NCBI GenBank assembly: GCA_002429615.1
Contig: DJAN01000214.1
Location: forward strand, 1 to 7,174
DNA: 7,174 bases
Direction of reading: 5' to 3'
DNA from: Lysobacteraceae bacterium UBA6001
GTDB taxonomy: Bacteria > Pseudomonadota > Gammaproteobacteria > Xanthomonadales > Xanthomonadaceae
The position numbers were made by a program, and so were the translations under genes. Under the pieces are notes generated by a model. It was not told where the DNA came from and made no database searches. It saw only the letters and a program-made list of their open reading frames with translations. Below, one piece after another: positions 1 to 7,174 of this stretch; positions within the stretch are counted from its first letter, which is position 1, and each line of letters opens with the position of its first letter.

Positions 1-86
1 GCCCCGCCCCCGAAGTCCCGACAGTTCAACGCGAGCGGACAGACACCTTGCGGCATTCTCCGCGCCGGCCTACGCGATTCCATTCT

Positions 87-110
87 GTAGGAGCGGCTTC
101 AGCCGCGACC
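87..110 (+). repeat. REP-like palindromic element (copy 1)
   Basis: A GTAG head (87-90) is followed by a hairpin with arms GCGGC (93-97) and GCCGC (102-106) around the tetraloop TTCA, and then GACCC. Outer GG/CC bases can also pair around a small internal loop. A near-identical copy lies at 7139-7162 in the same orientation. The GTAG head plus imperfect palindrome is the layout of REP elements mobilised by RAYT (TnpA-REP) transposases, and this variant is familiar from xanthomonads and lysobacters. It begins 12 bp beyond the TBDR1 stop codon, so it may form the 3' end of that mRNA. No T-tract follows, so it is not a standard intrinsic terminator. No RAYT gene is in the window. Confidence 0.75.
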
Positions 111-122
111 CATCAAACCGTC

Positions 123-2468
123 TCACCACTTGTAATCAATGTTCGCGTACACGAACGCACCATTGAACCCAAACGGCGAGGACGTGCTGTAAGGCAGGTA
201 GGTACGCGTGCCCTTGCCGGCCAGCTGCTCATCCGGATATTCATTGAGCACGTTGTCCCCACCCAGCGTGAAGCTCCACTTCTGCAAGGTCCACGTCGCG
301 GCCAGGTCCAGCGTCCACTTCGCGTCATACGTCTGGTCCGTCGCCGGCGTGGTGCCATAACTGGTGAATTCACCCCAGCGCGTGGTGGTGGCGTTGAAAC
401 GCCAGGCACCCGGCGACCACGTCGCGCCCAGGAAGAACTTGTCGCGCGGCGAGCCCTTGGTGATGCGCCCGATCTCGGTGCGGCCAATGCGCACCGCGGT
501 CGGGTCGATCGCTTCCAGCGACGCCGGATTCTCGGCGATGTGCTCGATCTCGGTCTTGTTGTAGTTGTAGCCGCCGGTCAGTTCCAGCGGCCCGCTCGCC
601 AGCGCCCAGCGATACGTGCCCACCGCGTCCACGCCGGTGGTGCGGGTGTCCACGGCGTTGGTGAAATAGCGACCGCCGCCGATGCCGGCATAGCCATTGG
701 CCTGCAGGTAGTTGCGCACGGCGGTGGAGGTCAGGTTCTCCGAGAGCACGATGCGGTCGTCGATGTCGATGCGGTAGGCATCCACGGTGACGTACAGCGA
801 ATCGACCGGCTGCAGCACCAGGCCCAGGCTGTAGTTGGTGGATTCCTCCGCCTTCAGCGGTTCGGCGCCAAGCGCGACCGCGGCCGGGTTGTCGGTGCGG
901 AACGTGCCGATCTCATACGGGACGCCGTCGATGAAGTTGGTCGCGATCGACTGGAAATACTGCTGCTGCAGCGAGGGGGCGCGGAAGCCGGTGGAGGCGG
1001 TGGCGCGCAGGGCGATCTTGTCGGTGAAGGCGTAGCGCAGCGAGAGCTTGCCGTTGGCGGTGTCGCCGAAGTCGCTGTAGTCCTCGTAGCGGCCGGCCAG
1101 GCCGACGGTGAACTTGTCGCTCAGGTCCGCTTCCAGGTCGACGTAGGCCGAATAGCTGTGACGGTCGTAATGGCCCGAGTCGGTCGGCTTGAAGCCGGCG
1201 AACACCTGCGCGCCAGGCAGGAAGCTGCCGTTGGCGGAGGGCACGCCGCCGTTGATGTAGGAGGCCGGCTCGCCGGGCGATTCGTTGAACTTCTCGCCGC
1301 GCCATTCCAGGCCGAAGGCGAGCGCCAGCGGGTAAGCCATGCCCACGTCCAGCGCCTTGCTGAAGTCGGCGTTGAGCACGTTCTGGGTGACTTCCAGCGT
1401 GCCGGCATAGAAACGCGTGGGCGAGTCCAGCCCCATGCTGTTGTTGAGGCTGTTGCGCACGTCGAAGCGCAGGTTGTTCTGGCCGTAGTTGTAGCTCATG
1501 TCGATGTGCAGGCCGCCATCGGTGCTGGCCTTGAAGCCGCCCACCCAGGTGACGTCCTTGCTGACGTTGTAGATCTGCGGCAGGAAGCCGTCGGGATAGA
1601 TCTGCGGACGGTTGCGGTTGTCGGTATCCCAGCGGAAATAGCCGTTGGACAGCACCTCGCGGCGGCTGGCCATGGCGTAGGAGTAGAACGTGAGGTAGTC
1701 GGCCGGGCTGTATTCGCCGTTGTACGACACCGCGCCCTGGTCGATTTCCGGGTCGCCATAACGCTGTTCGACCACGCCGTTGTAGGGCTTGGCGCGGTCA
1801 GTCTGGTCCTGGTGGCCGCCCTGGGCGGCGAAGTGGATGGCGCCGTTTTCGCCGAGACGGATGCCGGCATCACCGGAGAGCTGGTACTGCTCGCCGTCAC
1901 CGGCGCTGTATTGGCCGTAGCGTGCGGCAAGGCTGCCGCCACTGCCGCTGCCCTTGAGCACGACGTTGATCACGCCGGCGATGGCATCCGAGCCGTACTG
2001 CGCTGCGGCACCGTCGCGCAGCACTTCGATGCGTTCGACCGCGGCGATCGGGATGGTGTTGAGGTCGGCCGGCGAGGAGCCGCGGCCCTGGCTGCCGTTG
2101 AGGTTGACCAGCGCGGTGGTGTGGTAGCGCTTGCCGTTGACCAGCACCAGCACCTGGTCCGGCGCCAGGCCGCGCAGCTGCACCGGGCGCACGGCGTCGG
2201 TGCCGTCGGTGATGGCCGGGCGCGGGAAGTTGAGCGAGGGCACCGCGCGCGACAGCGCGGTCGCCAGTTCGGTGGTGCCGGTGGCGCTGAGCGCTTCGGG
2301 CGAGATGATGTCGATCGGCGAGGCCGATTCGGCGACGGTGCGGTCGGACACGCGCGTGCCGGTGACGATCACCGTGTCGAGCGTATTGGGCGAGGACTGG
2401 GCGAGTGCGGTGAACGGGGACAGCGCGGCAACAACGGCGGACGCAAGAACACAGGCACGTGGCTTCAT
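123..2468 (-). CDS. TonB-dependent outer-membrane receptor (TBDR1), ligand unknown
   Basis: This 781-residue protein should sit in the outer membrane and take up a ligand with energy passed from TonB-ExbB-ExbD. The start at 2468 gives a clear signal peptide (KPR, hydrophobic stretch, then ALA|Q cleavage near 23/24) and is preceded by GGAG ten bases upstream. The reading frame stays open 67 codons further up, but that stretch has no signal-peptide character and spans the promoter. The TonB box is DTVIVTGTR (31-39). The plug covers roughly 46-172 and includes QLRGL, VLVLVNGKR and LRDGAAAQYGSDAIAGVIN. The rest is a beta-barrel with GFRAPSL, GGRYFTNA and a C-terminal SPFGFNGAFVY segment ending in Trp, as expected for BAM-assembled barrels. 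There is no N-terminal STN signalling domain and no carboxypeptidase-like extension, so it is neither a FecA-type transducer nor SusC-like. It is a tandem paralogue of the gene at 2685-5069, with most divergence in likely surface loops. It is probably transcribed from its own promoter. The ligand could be a siderophore, carbohydrate or other nutrient; the sequence does not say. Confidence 0.95.
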   Translation of the reverse strand: MKPRACVLASAVVAALSPFTALAQSSPNTLDTVIVTGTRVSDRTVAESASPIDIISPEALSATGTTELATALSRAVPSLNFPRPAITDGTDAVRPVQLRGLAPDQVLVLVNGKRYHTTALVNLNGSQGRGSSPADLNTIPIAAVERIEVLRDGAAAQYGSDAIAGVINVVLKGSGSGGSLAARYGQYSAGDGEQYQLSGDAGIRLGENGAIHFAAQGGHQDQTDRAKPYNGVVEQRYGDPEIDQGAVSYNGEYSPADYLTFYSYAMASRREVLSNGYFRWDTDNRNRPQIYPDGFLPQIYNVSKDVTWVGGFKASTDGGLHIDMSYNYGQNNLRFDVRNSLNNSMGLDSPTRFYAGTLEVTQNVLNADFSKALDVGMAYPLALAFGLEWRGEKFNESPGEPASYINGGVPSANGSFLPGAQVFAGFKPTDSGHYDRHSYSAYVDLEADLSDKFTVGLAGRYEDYSDFGDTANGKLSLRYAFTDKIALRATASTGFRAPSLQQQYFQSIATNFIDGVPYEIGTFRTDNPAAVALGAEPLKAEESTNYSLGLVLQPVDSLYVTVDAYRIDIDDRIVLSENLTSTAVRNYLQANGYAGIGGGRYFTNAVDTRTTGVDAVGTYRWALASGPLELTGGYNYNKTEIEHIAENPASLEAIDPTAVRIGRTEIGRITKGSPRDKFFLGATWSPGAWRFNATTTRWGEFTSYGTTPATDQTYDAKWTLDLAATWTLQKWSFTLGGDNVLNEYPDEQLAGKGTRTYLPYSTSSPFGFNGAFVYANIDYKW

Positions 2469-2478
2469 GGAAGGGTGA

Positions 2479-2482
2479 CTCC
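2479..2482 (-). promoter_or_regulatory. Ribosome binding site of TBDR1
   Basis: GGAG on the minus strand lies ten bases before the ATG at 2468. Together with the signal peptide that begins there, it fixes the start and rules out the 67-codon upstream extension of the open frame. Confidence 0.65.
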
Positions 2483-2518
2483 GGCGGGGACGGATATGCG
2501 CCGACGCGCCCCCTCCCG

Positions 2519-2550
2519 GGCGACAGCGGCCGCCAGCCGCGTCGATCGCC
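2519..2550 (-). other. Inverted repeats in the likely TBDR1 5' leader
   Basis: Nested inverted repeats are present: an outer pair GGCGA (2519-2523) and TCGCC (2546-2550), and an inner pair GCGGC (2526-2530) and GCCGC (2536-2540) around a five-base loop. If transcription begins just downstream of the -35/-10 region at 2557-2585, this hairpin would sit at or near the start of the TBDR1 mRNA. In DNA this GC-rich, short inverted repeats also arise by chance, so a function is only a possibility. Confidence 0.3.
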
Positions 2551-2556
2551 ACCCAC

Positions 2557-2585
2557 GAGTAACCGTTACGACACTGGATTGTCAA
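2557..2585 (-). promoter_or_regulatory. Candidate promoter of TBDR1
   Basis: On the minus strand a perfect -35 hexamer TTGACA (2580-2585) is followed after 17 bases by TTACTC (2557-2562), a poor match to TATAAT. The surrounding 60 bp are clearly more AT-rich than the flanking genes. The position, between the TBDR2 terminator and the TBDR1 start with about 90 bases of leader, suits a promoter dedicated to TBDR1. The weak -10 suggests a promoter needing an activator, or a different sigma-factor preference. An 11-bp palindrome overlaps the -10 position and a 16-bp palindrome sits just upstream of the -35. Confidence 0.5.
2559..2569. promoter_or_regulatory. 11-bp palindrome GTAAC-C-GTTAC over the TBDR1 -10 region
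   Basis: Two perfect 5-bp arms, GTAAC and GTTAC, surround a single central base. The site overlaps the candidate -10 hexamer of TBDR1, where a bound repressor would block RNA polymerase. The arm sequence resembles LacI-family operator half-sites, but those usually have an even CG-centred symmetry, so the family assignment is a guess. Confidence 0.35.
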
Positions 2586-2594
2586 ATTTCTGTT

Positions 2595-2610
2595 TGTTTC
2601 AGCTGAAACA
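2595..2610. promoter_or_regulatory. Perfect 16-bp palindrome, candidate operator
   Basis: TGTTTCAGCTGAAACA reads identically on both strands over 16 bp. It lies nine bases upstream of the TTGACA -35 box of TBDR1, centred about 20 bp from the -35 centre (near -52), and 17 bp from the terminator of TBDR2. Perfect symmetry of this length in an AT-rich promoter segment points to a dimeric transcription factor site. No such regulator is encoded in the window. It does not match Fur-box (GATAATGATAATC-like) or LexA patterns. Confidence 0.55.
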
Positions 2611-2627
2611 CAGACGGCGCGCGCGGC

Positions 2628-2657
2628 AAAAAAGAAGGCCCGGTTTCCCGGGCCTTC
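2628..2657 (-). terminator. Intrinsic terminator of TBDR2
   Basis: On the minus strand a perfect 10-bp stem, GAAGGCCCGG with CCGGGCCTTC, closes a GAAA tetraloop and is followed directly by six T residues (2628-2633). It starts 27 bases after the TBDR2 stop codon. This should end most TBDR2 transcripts before TBDR1 and is the main reason for treating the two receptors as separate transcription units. Confidence 0.93.
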
Positions 2658-2684
2658 GCGTGGAGTCACCGCACTACCGCTTGC

Positions 2685-5069
2685 TTACCAGCGATACCCG
2701 ATCTTCCCGTACACATACGCGCCGTTGAAGCCGAACGGCGAGAGGTTGCTGTAAGGGAACTGCCCGCTGGTCGAGTTGGCGAAGTTGTTCTCGTCCGGGT
2801 ACTCGTTGAGCAGGTTGTCCGCGCCCAGGGTCAGCGTCCAGCCGTCGACCTTGTAGCTGGCCGAGGCGTCCACCACCCACTTCGCGCCGAAGGTCTGGTC
2901 GTTCACCGCCGAGGTCGGGCGGGTGCTGTACTCGCCATAGCGGGTCGCGCCCAGGGCCAGCGTCCAGTGTTCCGCGTTCCAGGTGCCGTTGAGCAGGAAC
3001 TTGTCGCGCGGGAAGCCTTCCTCGATGCGGCCGCGCTCGGTGCGGTCGATGCGCTCCAGGTTCAGGCCGTTGGCGGTCAGCTCGGCCGGGTTCGGGGCGA
3101 CGTGGGTCACCTCGGTCTTGGCGTAGCTGTAGCTCGCGGTCAGGTCGAAGCTGCTCGCGGCCAGCTGCCAGCGGTAGCTGCCCACCACGTCGACGCCGCG
3201 GCTGCGGGTGTCGATGGCGTTGGTGAAGTAGCGGCCGCCGTTGACGCCGTAGATGCCCTGCGCTTCCAGGAAACGCTGCACCGCGGTGCCGGTGAGGTTG
3301 GACGACAGCACGATGCGGTCGTCGACCTCGATCTGGTACGCGTCGATGGTCAGGTACAGCGCATCCAGCGGCTGCAGCACCAGGCCGGCGCTGTAGGAGG
3401 TGGAGGTCTCCGGCTTCAGCGGCTCGGCGCCCAGTGCCTGCGCGGTGGCGCTGCTGGCCGGGAAGGTGCGGATCTCGTAAGGGTTCGGATCACCGGCCAG
3501 GAACGTGGTGCTGGTGGTCTGGAAATACTGCTGCGCCAGCGACGGAGCGCGGAAGCCGGTCGCGGCGGTGGCGCGCAGCGCCACGCGGTCGGTGAAGGCG
3601 TAGCGCGCCGACAGCTTGCCCGAGGTCTCGCTGCCGAAGTCGTCGTAGTCTTCCCAGCGGCCGGCCAGGCCGGCGGAGAACTTGTCGGTGAAGTCGGCTT
3701 CCAGGTCGGCGTACAGCGCATAGCTGTCGCGCGAGTAGTGGCCCGAGACGCTCGGCGAGTAACCGCCGAAGCCCTGCGCGCCACCGGCCAGCGTGCCGGT
3801 CTGGTAGTACGAGCCCAGCTCGCCCGGCGACTGGTTCCACTTCTCGTTGCGGTACTCCACGCCGAAGGCCACGTTCACCGGATAGGCCAGGCCCCAGTCG
3901 AAGCCACGGCTGAAGTCGAGGTTGCCGATGTTCTGCGTGGTCTCCAGCGCGCCGTCGTAGAACGAGGTCGGCGAGTCGGCGCCGAGACTCACGTTGAGCG
4001 TGTTGCGGGTGTGGAAGTCGATGCGGTTGTAGCCGTAGTTGTAGCTGGCATCCCACTTCCAGCCGGCCACCTCGCCGCGCAGGCCGGCGACCAGGGTGCG
4101 GTCCTTGGAGTAGGTCTGGATCTGCGGCAGGAAGCCATCCGGGTAGATCGAGCGGATGTTCTGCGACGTGCTGCCCGGCGCGCGGAAGAACGCCGAGCCG
4201 GTGATGTCGCGGTTGCTGGCCACGCCGAAGGCGTAGGCGCTGAGCGTGTCGGTGAAGCTGTATTCGCTGTTGAGCGAGAACGCCTGCGCGTCCACGTCCG
4301 GGTCGCCGATCACGAAGGCCTTCTGGCCCACCGCCGGCTGCGAGGCGCTCGGTGCGCCGGCATACGGGCGTGCGCGGTTGGTCGGGTCCTGCTGGTTGAG
4401 CTGGCCGGCCACGTGCAGCCAACCACGATCACCGCCGAGCGAGACGCCGGTGTCGCCGGACAGCTGGTAGTTCTTGCCGTCGCCGGCCGAGTACTGGCCA
4501 TAGCCGGCTTCCAGGCTGCCGCCCTTCTCCGCGCCCTTGAGCACGATGTTGACCACGCCGGCGATGGCGTCCGAGCCGTACTGCGCCGAGGCGCCGTCAC
4601 GCAGCACTTCCACGCGCGCGATCGAGGCGATCGGGATGGTGTTCAGGTCCACCGCCGCCGCGCCGCGGCCGATGGTGCCGTTGATGTTGAGCAGCGAGGA
4701 GGTGTGGTAACGCTTGCCGTTGACCAGCACCAGCACCTGGTCCGGGGACAGGCCGCGCAGCTGCACCGGGCGCACCGCGCTGGTGCCGTCGGCCAGCGCC
4801 GGGCGCGGGAAGTTCAGCGAGGGCAGGGCGCGCGCCAGCGCGGTGGCCAGCTCCGGGGTGCCGGTGGCGGCCAGCGATTCGGCGCTGATGATGTCGATCG
4901 GGGACTGTGATTCGGCCACGGTGCGGTCGCTGACGCGGGTACCGGTGACGATGACGGTGTCCAGGGTGTTCGGGGTCACCGAGGCGTCCTGGGCGAAGGC
5001 GTCGCCCAGCGGCAGGGCCAGGGCGATGGCCACGGCCAGAGGAGCAAGGAGCGGGGAGGGGGACTTCAT
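2685..5069 (-). CDS. TonB-dependent outer-membrane receptor (TBDR2), ligand unknown
   Basis: This 794-residue receptor is a paralogue of TBDR1 with the same architecture and presumed role in TonB-driven import across the outer membrane. The signal peptide is MKSPSP plus a hydrophobic core ending AFA|Q near 26/27. The TonB box is DTVIVTGTR (37-45). The plug runs from about 52 to 178 with QLRGLSPDQVLVLVNGKR (103-120) and LRDGASAQYGSDAIAGVVN (156-174). The barrel carries GFLPQI, GFRAPSL, GGRYFTNA and SPFGFNGAYVY, ending KIGYRW. There is no STN domain or SusC-type extension. The start is supported by GGAG five bases upstream. Compared with TBDR1 it has about ten extra residues in an early barrel loop (around 237-254, before GDPDVD), and the loop between SPGE and SGHY is shorter. 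A strong terminator follows 27 bases after the stop. The long leader holds inverted repeats. Nothing nearby identifies the ligand. Confidence 0.95.
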   Translation of the reverse strand: MKSPSPLLAPLAVAIALALPLGDAFAQDASVTPNTLDTVIVTGTRVSDRTVAESQSPIDIISAESLAATGTPELATALARALPSLNFPRPALADGTSAVRPVQLRGLSPDQVLVLVNGKRYHTSSLLNINGTIGRGAAAVDLNTIPIASIARVEVLRDGASAQYGSDAIAGVVNIVLKGAEKGGSLEAGYGQYSAGDGKNYQLSGDTGVSLGGDRGWLHVAGQLNQQDPTNRARPYAGAPSASQPAVGQKAFVIGDPDVDAQAFSLNSEYSFTDTLSAYAFGVASNRDITGSAFFRAPGSTSQNIRSIYPDGFLPQIQTYSKDRTLVAGLRGEVAGWKWDASYNYGYNRIDFHTRNTLNVSLGADSPTSFYDGALETTQNIGNLDFSRGFDWGLAYPVNVAFGVEYRNEKWNQSPGELGSYYQTGTLAGGAQGFGGYSPSVSGHYSRDSYALYADLEADFTDKFSAGLAGRWEDYDDFGSETSGKLSARYAFTDRVALRATAATGFRAPSLAQQYFQTTSTTFLAGDPNPYEIRTFPASSATAQALGAEPLKPETSTSYSAGLVLQPLDALYLTIDAYQIEVDDRIVLSSNLTGTAVQRFLEAQGIYGVNGGRYFTNAIDTRSRGVDVVGSYRWQLAASSFDLTASYSYAKTEVTHVAPNPAELTANGLNLERIDRTERGRIEEGFPRDKFLLNGTWNAEHWTLALGATRYGEYSTRPTSAVNDQTFGAKWVVDASASYKVDGWTLTLGADNLLNEYPDENNFANSTSGQFPYSNLSPFGFNGAYVYGKIGYRW

Positions 5070-5074
5070 GACAT

Positions 5075-5078
5075 CTCC
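5075..5078 (-). promoter_or_regulatory. Ribosome binding site of TBDR2
   Basis: GGAG (minus strand), five bases before the ATG at 5069, supports that start, which also begins a well-formed signal peptide. Confidence 0.75.
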
Positions 5079-5103
5079 AACGGGCCCGGCAAGGGCGTGA
5101 ACA

Positions 5104-5159
5104 GGGGCCGGGGCGGAGCCGTCGTCCTAGAGGAGAGGGAGCGGGCGACGGCAGGCCCC
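5104..5159 (-). other. Compound inverted repeat in the TBDR2 leader region
   Basis: Two stacked pairs of perfect arms are present: outer GGGGCC (5104-5109) with GGCCCC (5154-5159), and inner GCCGTCG (5118-5124) with CGACGGC (5146-5152). They give 13 possible base pairs, with an eight-base bulge on one side and one base on the other. On the minus strand the 21-base loop is pyrimidine-rich and contains TCTCC, complementary to the GGAGA of the TBDR2 ribosome binding site. It could be a leader RNA structure affecting receptor translation, but chance pairing in GC-rich DNA is a real alternative. No T-tract follows on either strand. Confidence 0.35.
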
Positions 5160-5175
5160 GGACGCGCTAAGTATT

Positions 5176-5190
5176 CGTTAACGCTAGAAT
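5176..5190 (+). promoter_or_regulatory. Candidate -10 region for the ABC-F gene, with adjoining palindrome
   Basis: TAGAAT (5185-5190) matches TATAAT at five of six positions and would start transcription near 5197, leaving a leader of about 65 bases. No convincing -35 hexamer is present at 16-18 bases. The 8-bp palindrome CGTTAACG (5176-5183) abuts it in the middle of this divergent intergenic region and could be read by either gene. A second hexamer, AATAAT (5236-5241), is also five of six but lies very close to the start codon. No clear minus-strand promoter for TBDR2 could be picked out here. Confidence 0.3.
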
Positions 5191-5199
5191 GGCGTCGCA

Positions 5200-5228
5200 G
5201 GAAGGCTGCTCATCTGCTTATGCCTTCC
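5200..5228 (+). other. Hairpin in the ABC-F leader
   Basis: GGAAGGC (5200-5206) and GCCTTCC (5222-5228) are perfect complements around a 15-base loop. The left arm is part of AGGAAGG, a Shine-Dalgarno-like sequence; the right arm covers the start and first codons of a six-codon ORF (5220-5240). GCCTT occurs again at 5246-5250 and 5253-5257, and each copy could pair with AAGGC (5202-5206) instead, so mutually exclusive structures are possible. Confidence 0.4.
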
Positions 5229-5240
5229 GGTTATCAATAA
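5220..5240 (+). CDS. Possible six-codon leader peptide MPSGYQ
   Basis: A complete mini-ORF, ATG to TAA, encodes MPSGYQ and ends 23 bases before the ABC-F start codon. An SD-like AGGAAGG lies 14 bases upstream, which is longer than ideal. Its first codons are inside the right arm of the leader hairpin. Short upstream ORFs control several antibiotic-resistance ABC-F genes, but housekeeping YheS genes are not known for this. A six-codon ORF is also expected by chance, so this is only a candidate. Confidence 0.2.
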   Translation: MPSGYQ

Positions 5241-5263
5241 TCTGCGCCTTAGGCCTTTCCGTC

Positions 5264-7126
<1,863 letters not shown>

Positions 7127-7138
7127 CGCCGTCGGTCC

Positions 7139-7162
7139 GTGGGAGCGGCTTCGGCCGCGACC
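7139..7162 (+). repeat. REP-like palindromic element (copy 2)
   Basis: A GTGG head (7139-7142) precedes a hairpin with arms GCGGC (7145-7149) and GCCGC (7154-7158) around TTCG, an unusually stable tetraloop in RNA, followed by GACCC. It differs from the copy at 87-110 at two of 24 positions and has the same orientation. It begins 12 bases past the ABC-F stop, the same distance at which the other copy follows TBDR1. No T-tract follows before the window ends. Confidence 0.75.
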
Positions 7163-7174
7163 CTTCACCGGCTC

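Noticed and set aside
1..86. A possible gene end or start at the left edge (for example ATG CCG CAA on the minus strand near 55)
   Set aside because: The stretch is too short, the only SD-like GGAG lies one base from that ATG, and no recognisable peptide is visible. Nothing can be supported here.
48..2606. An 852-codon open frame on the plus strand running antisense to all of TBDR1
   Set aside because: It is codon-aligned with the sense gene, so its only possible stops are the complements of sense TTA, CTA and TCA, which this GC-rich genome rarely uses. The translation is Arg/Val/Gly/Ala-rich with no domain, whereas the minus strand encodes a full receptor.
2967..4910. A 647-codon plus-strand open frame antisense to TBDR2
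   Set aside because: The same codon-bias shadow as over TBDR1. The two antisense products resemble each other only because the sense genes are paralogues.
123..5069. The two receptors as one operon
   Set aside because: A perfect 10-bp stem terminator with six T residues follows TBDR2, and a TTGACA promoter candidate and a 216-bp gap precede TBDR1. Some read-through remains possible.
5189..5263. A 25-residue N-terminal extension of the ABC-F protein from the ATG at 5189
   Set aside because: There is no ribosome binding site before 5189, that ATG overlaps the TAGAAT -10 candidate, and homology to YheS begins at the ATG at 5264.

Overview
This 7.2-kb window looks like ordinary chromosome from a high-GC gammaproteobacterium, most likely of the Xanthomonadaceae/Lysobacteraceae (Lysobacter, Luteimonas, Stenotrophomonas or a relative). 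The reasons are the strong G/C preference at third codon positions, the TonB-dependent receptor style, and two copies of a short palindromic repeat (GTAG/GTGG head, GCGGC stem, tetraloop, GCCGC stem) of the REP type that is abundant in these genera. The genus is an inference, not a read-out.

Layout. Bases 1-122 are a gene-free edge holding one REP-like element. Bases 123-2468 (minus) encode a complete TonB-dependent outer-membrane receptor, here called TBDR1. Bases 2469-2684 separate the receptors. They hold a textbook intrinsic terminator for the upstream receptor, a perfect 16-bp palindrome, a consensus TTGACA -35 box and a second short palindrome. Bases 2685-5069 (minus) encode TBDR2, a complete paralogue of TBDR1. 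Bases 5070-5263 are a 194-bp divergent intergenic region with leader inverted repeats on both sides. Bases 5264-7126 (plus) encode a YheS-type ABC-F ATPase, a ribosome-associated translation factor rather than a transporter. A second REP-like element lies 12 bp past its stop codon.

How the genes relate. The two receptors are a head-to-tail tandem duplication. By eye they are about 60% identical in protein, near-identical in the plug and diverged in the likely surface loops. Each would import a ligand across the outer membrane using TonB/ExbBD energy. The ligand cannot be read from the sequence, and no periplasmic binding protein, inner-membrane transporter, sigma/anti-sigma pair or degradative enzyme is present to suggest one. 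The terminator and promoter-like DNA between them argue that they are two transcription units, not one operon. The ABC-F gene is divergent and probably functionally unrelated.

No wholly new system is evident. The points most worth a second look are the palindrome/promoter architecture before TBDR1, the ABC-F leader with a hairpin over a six-codon ORF, and a seven-proline run inside the ABC-F factor.
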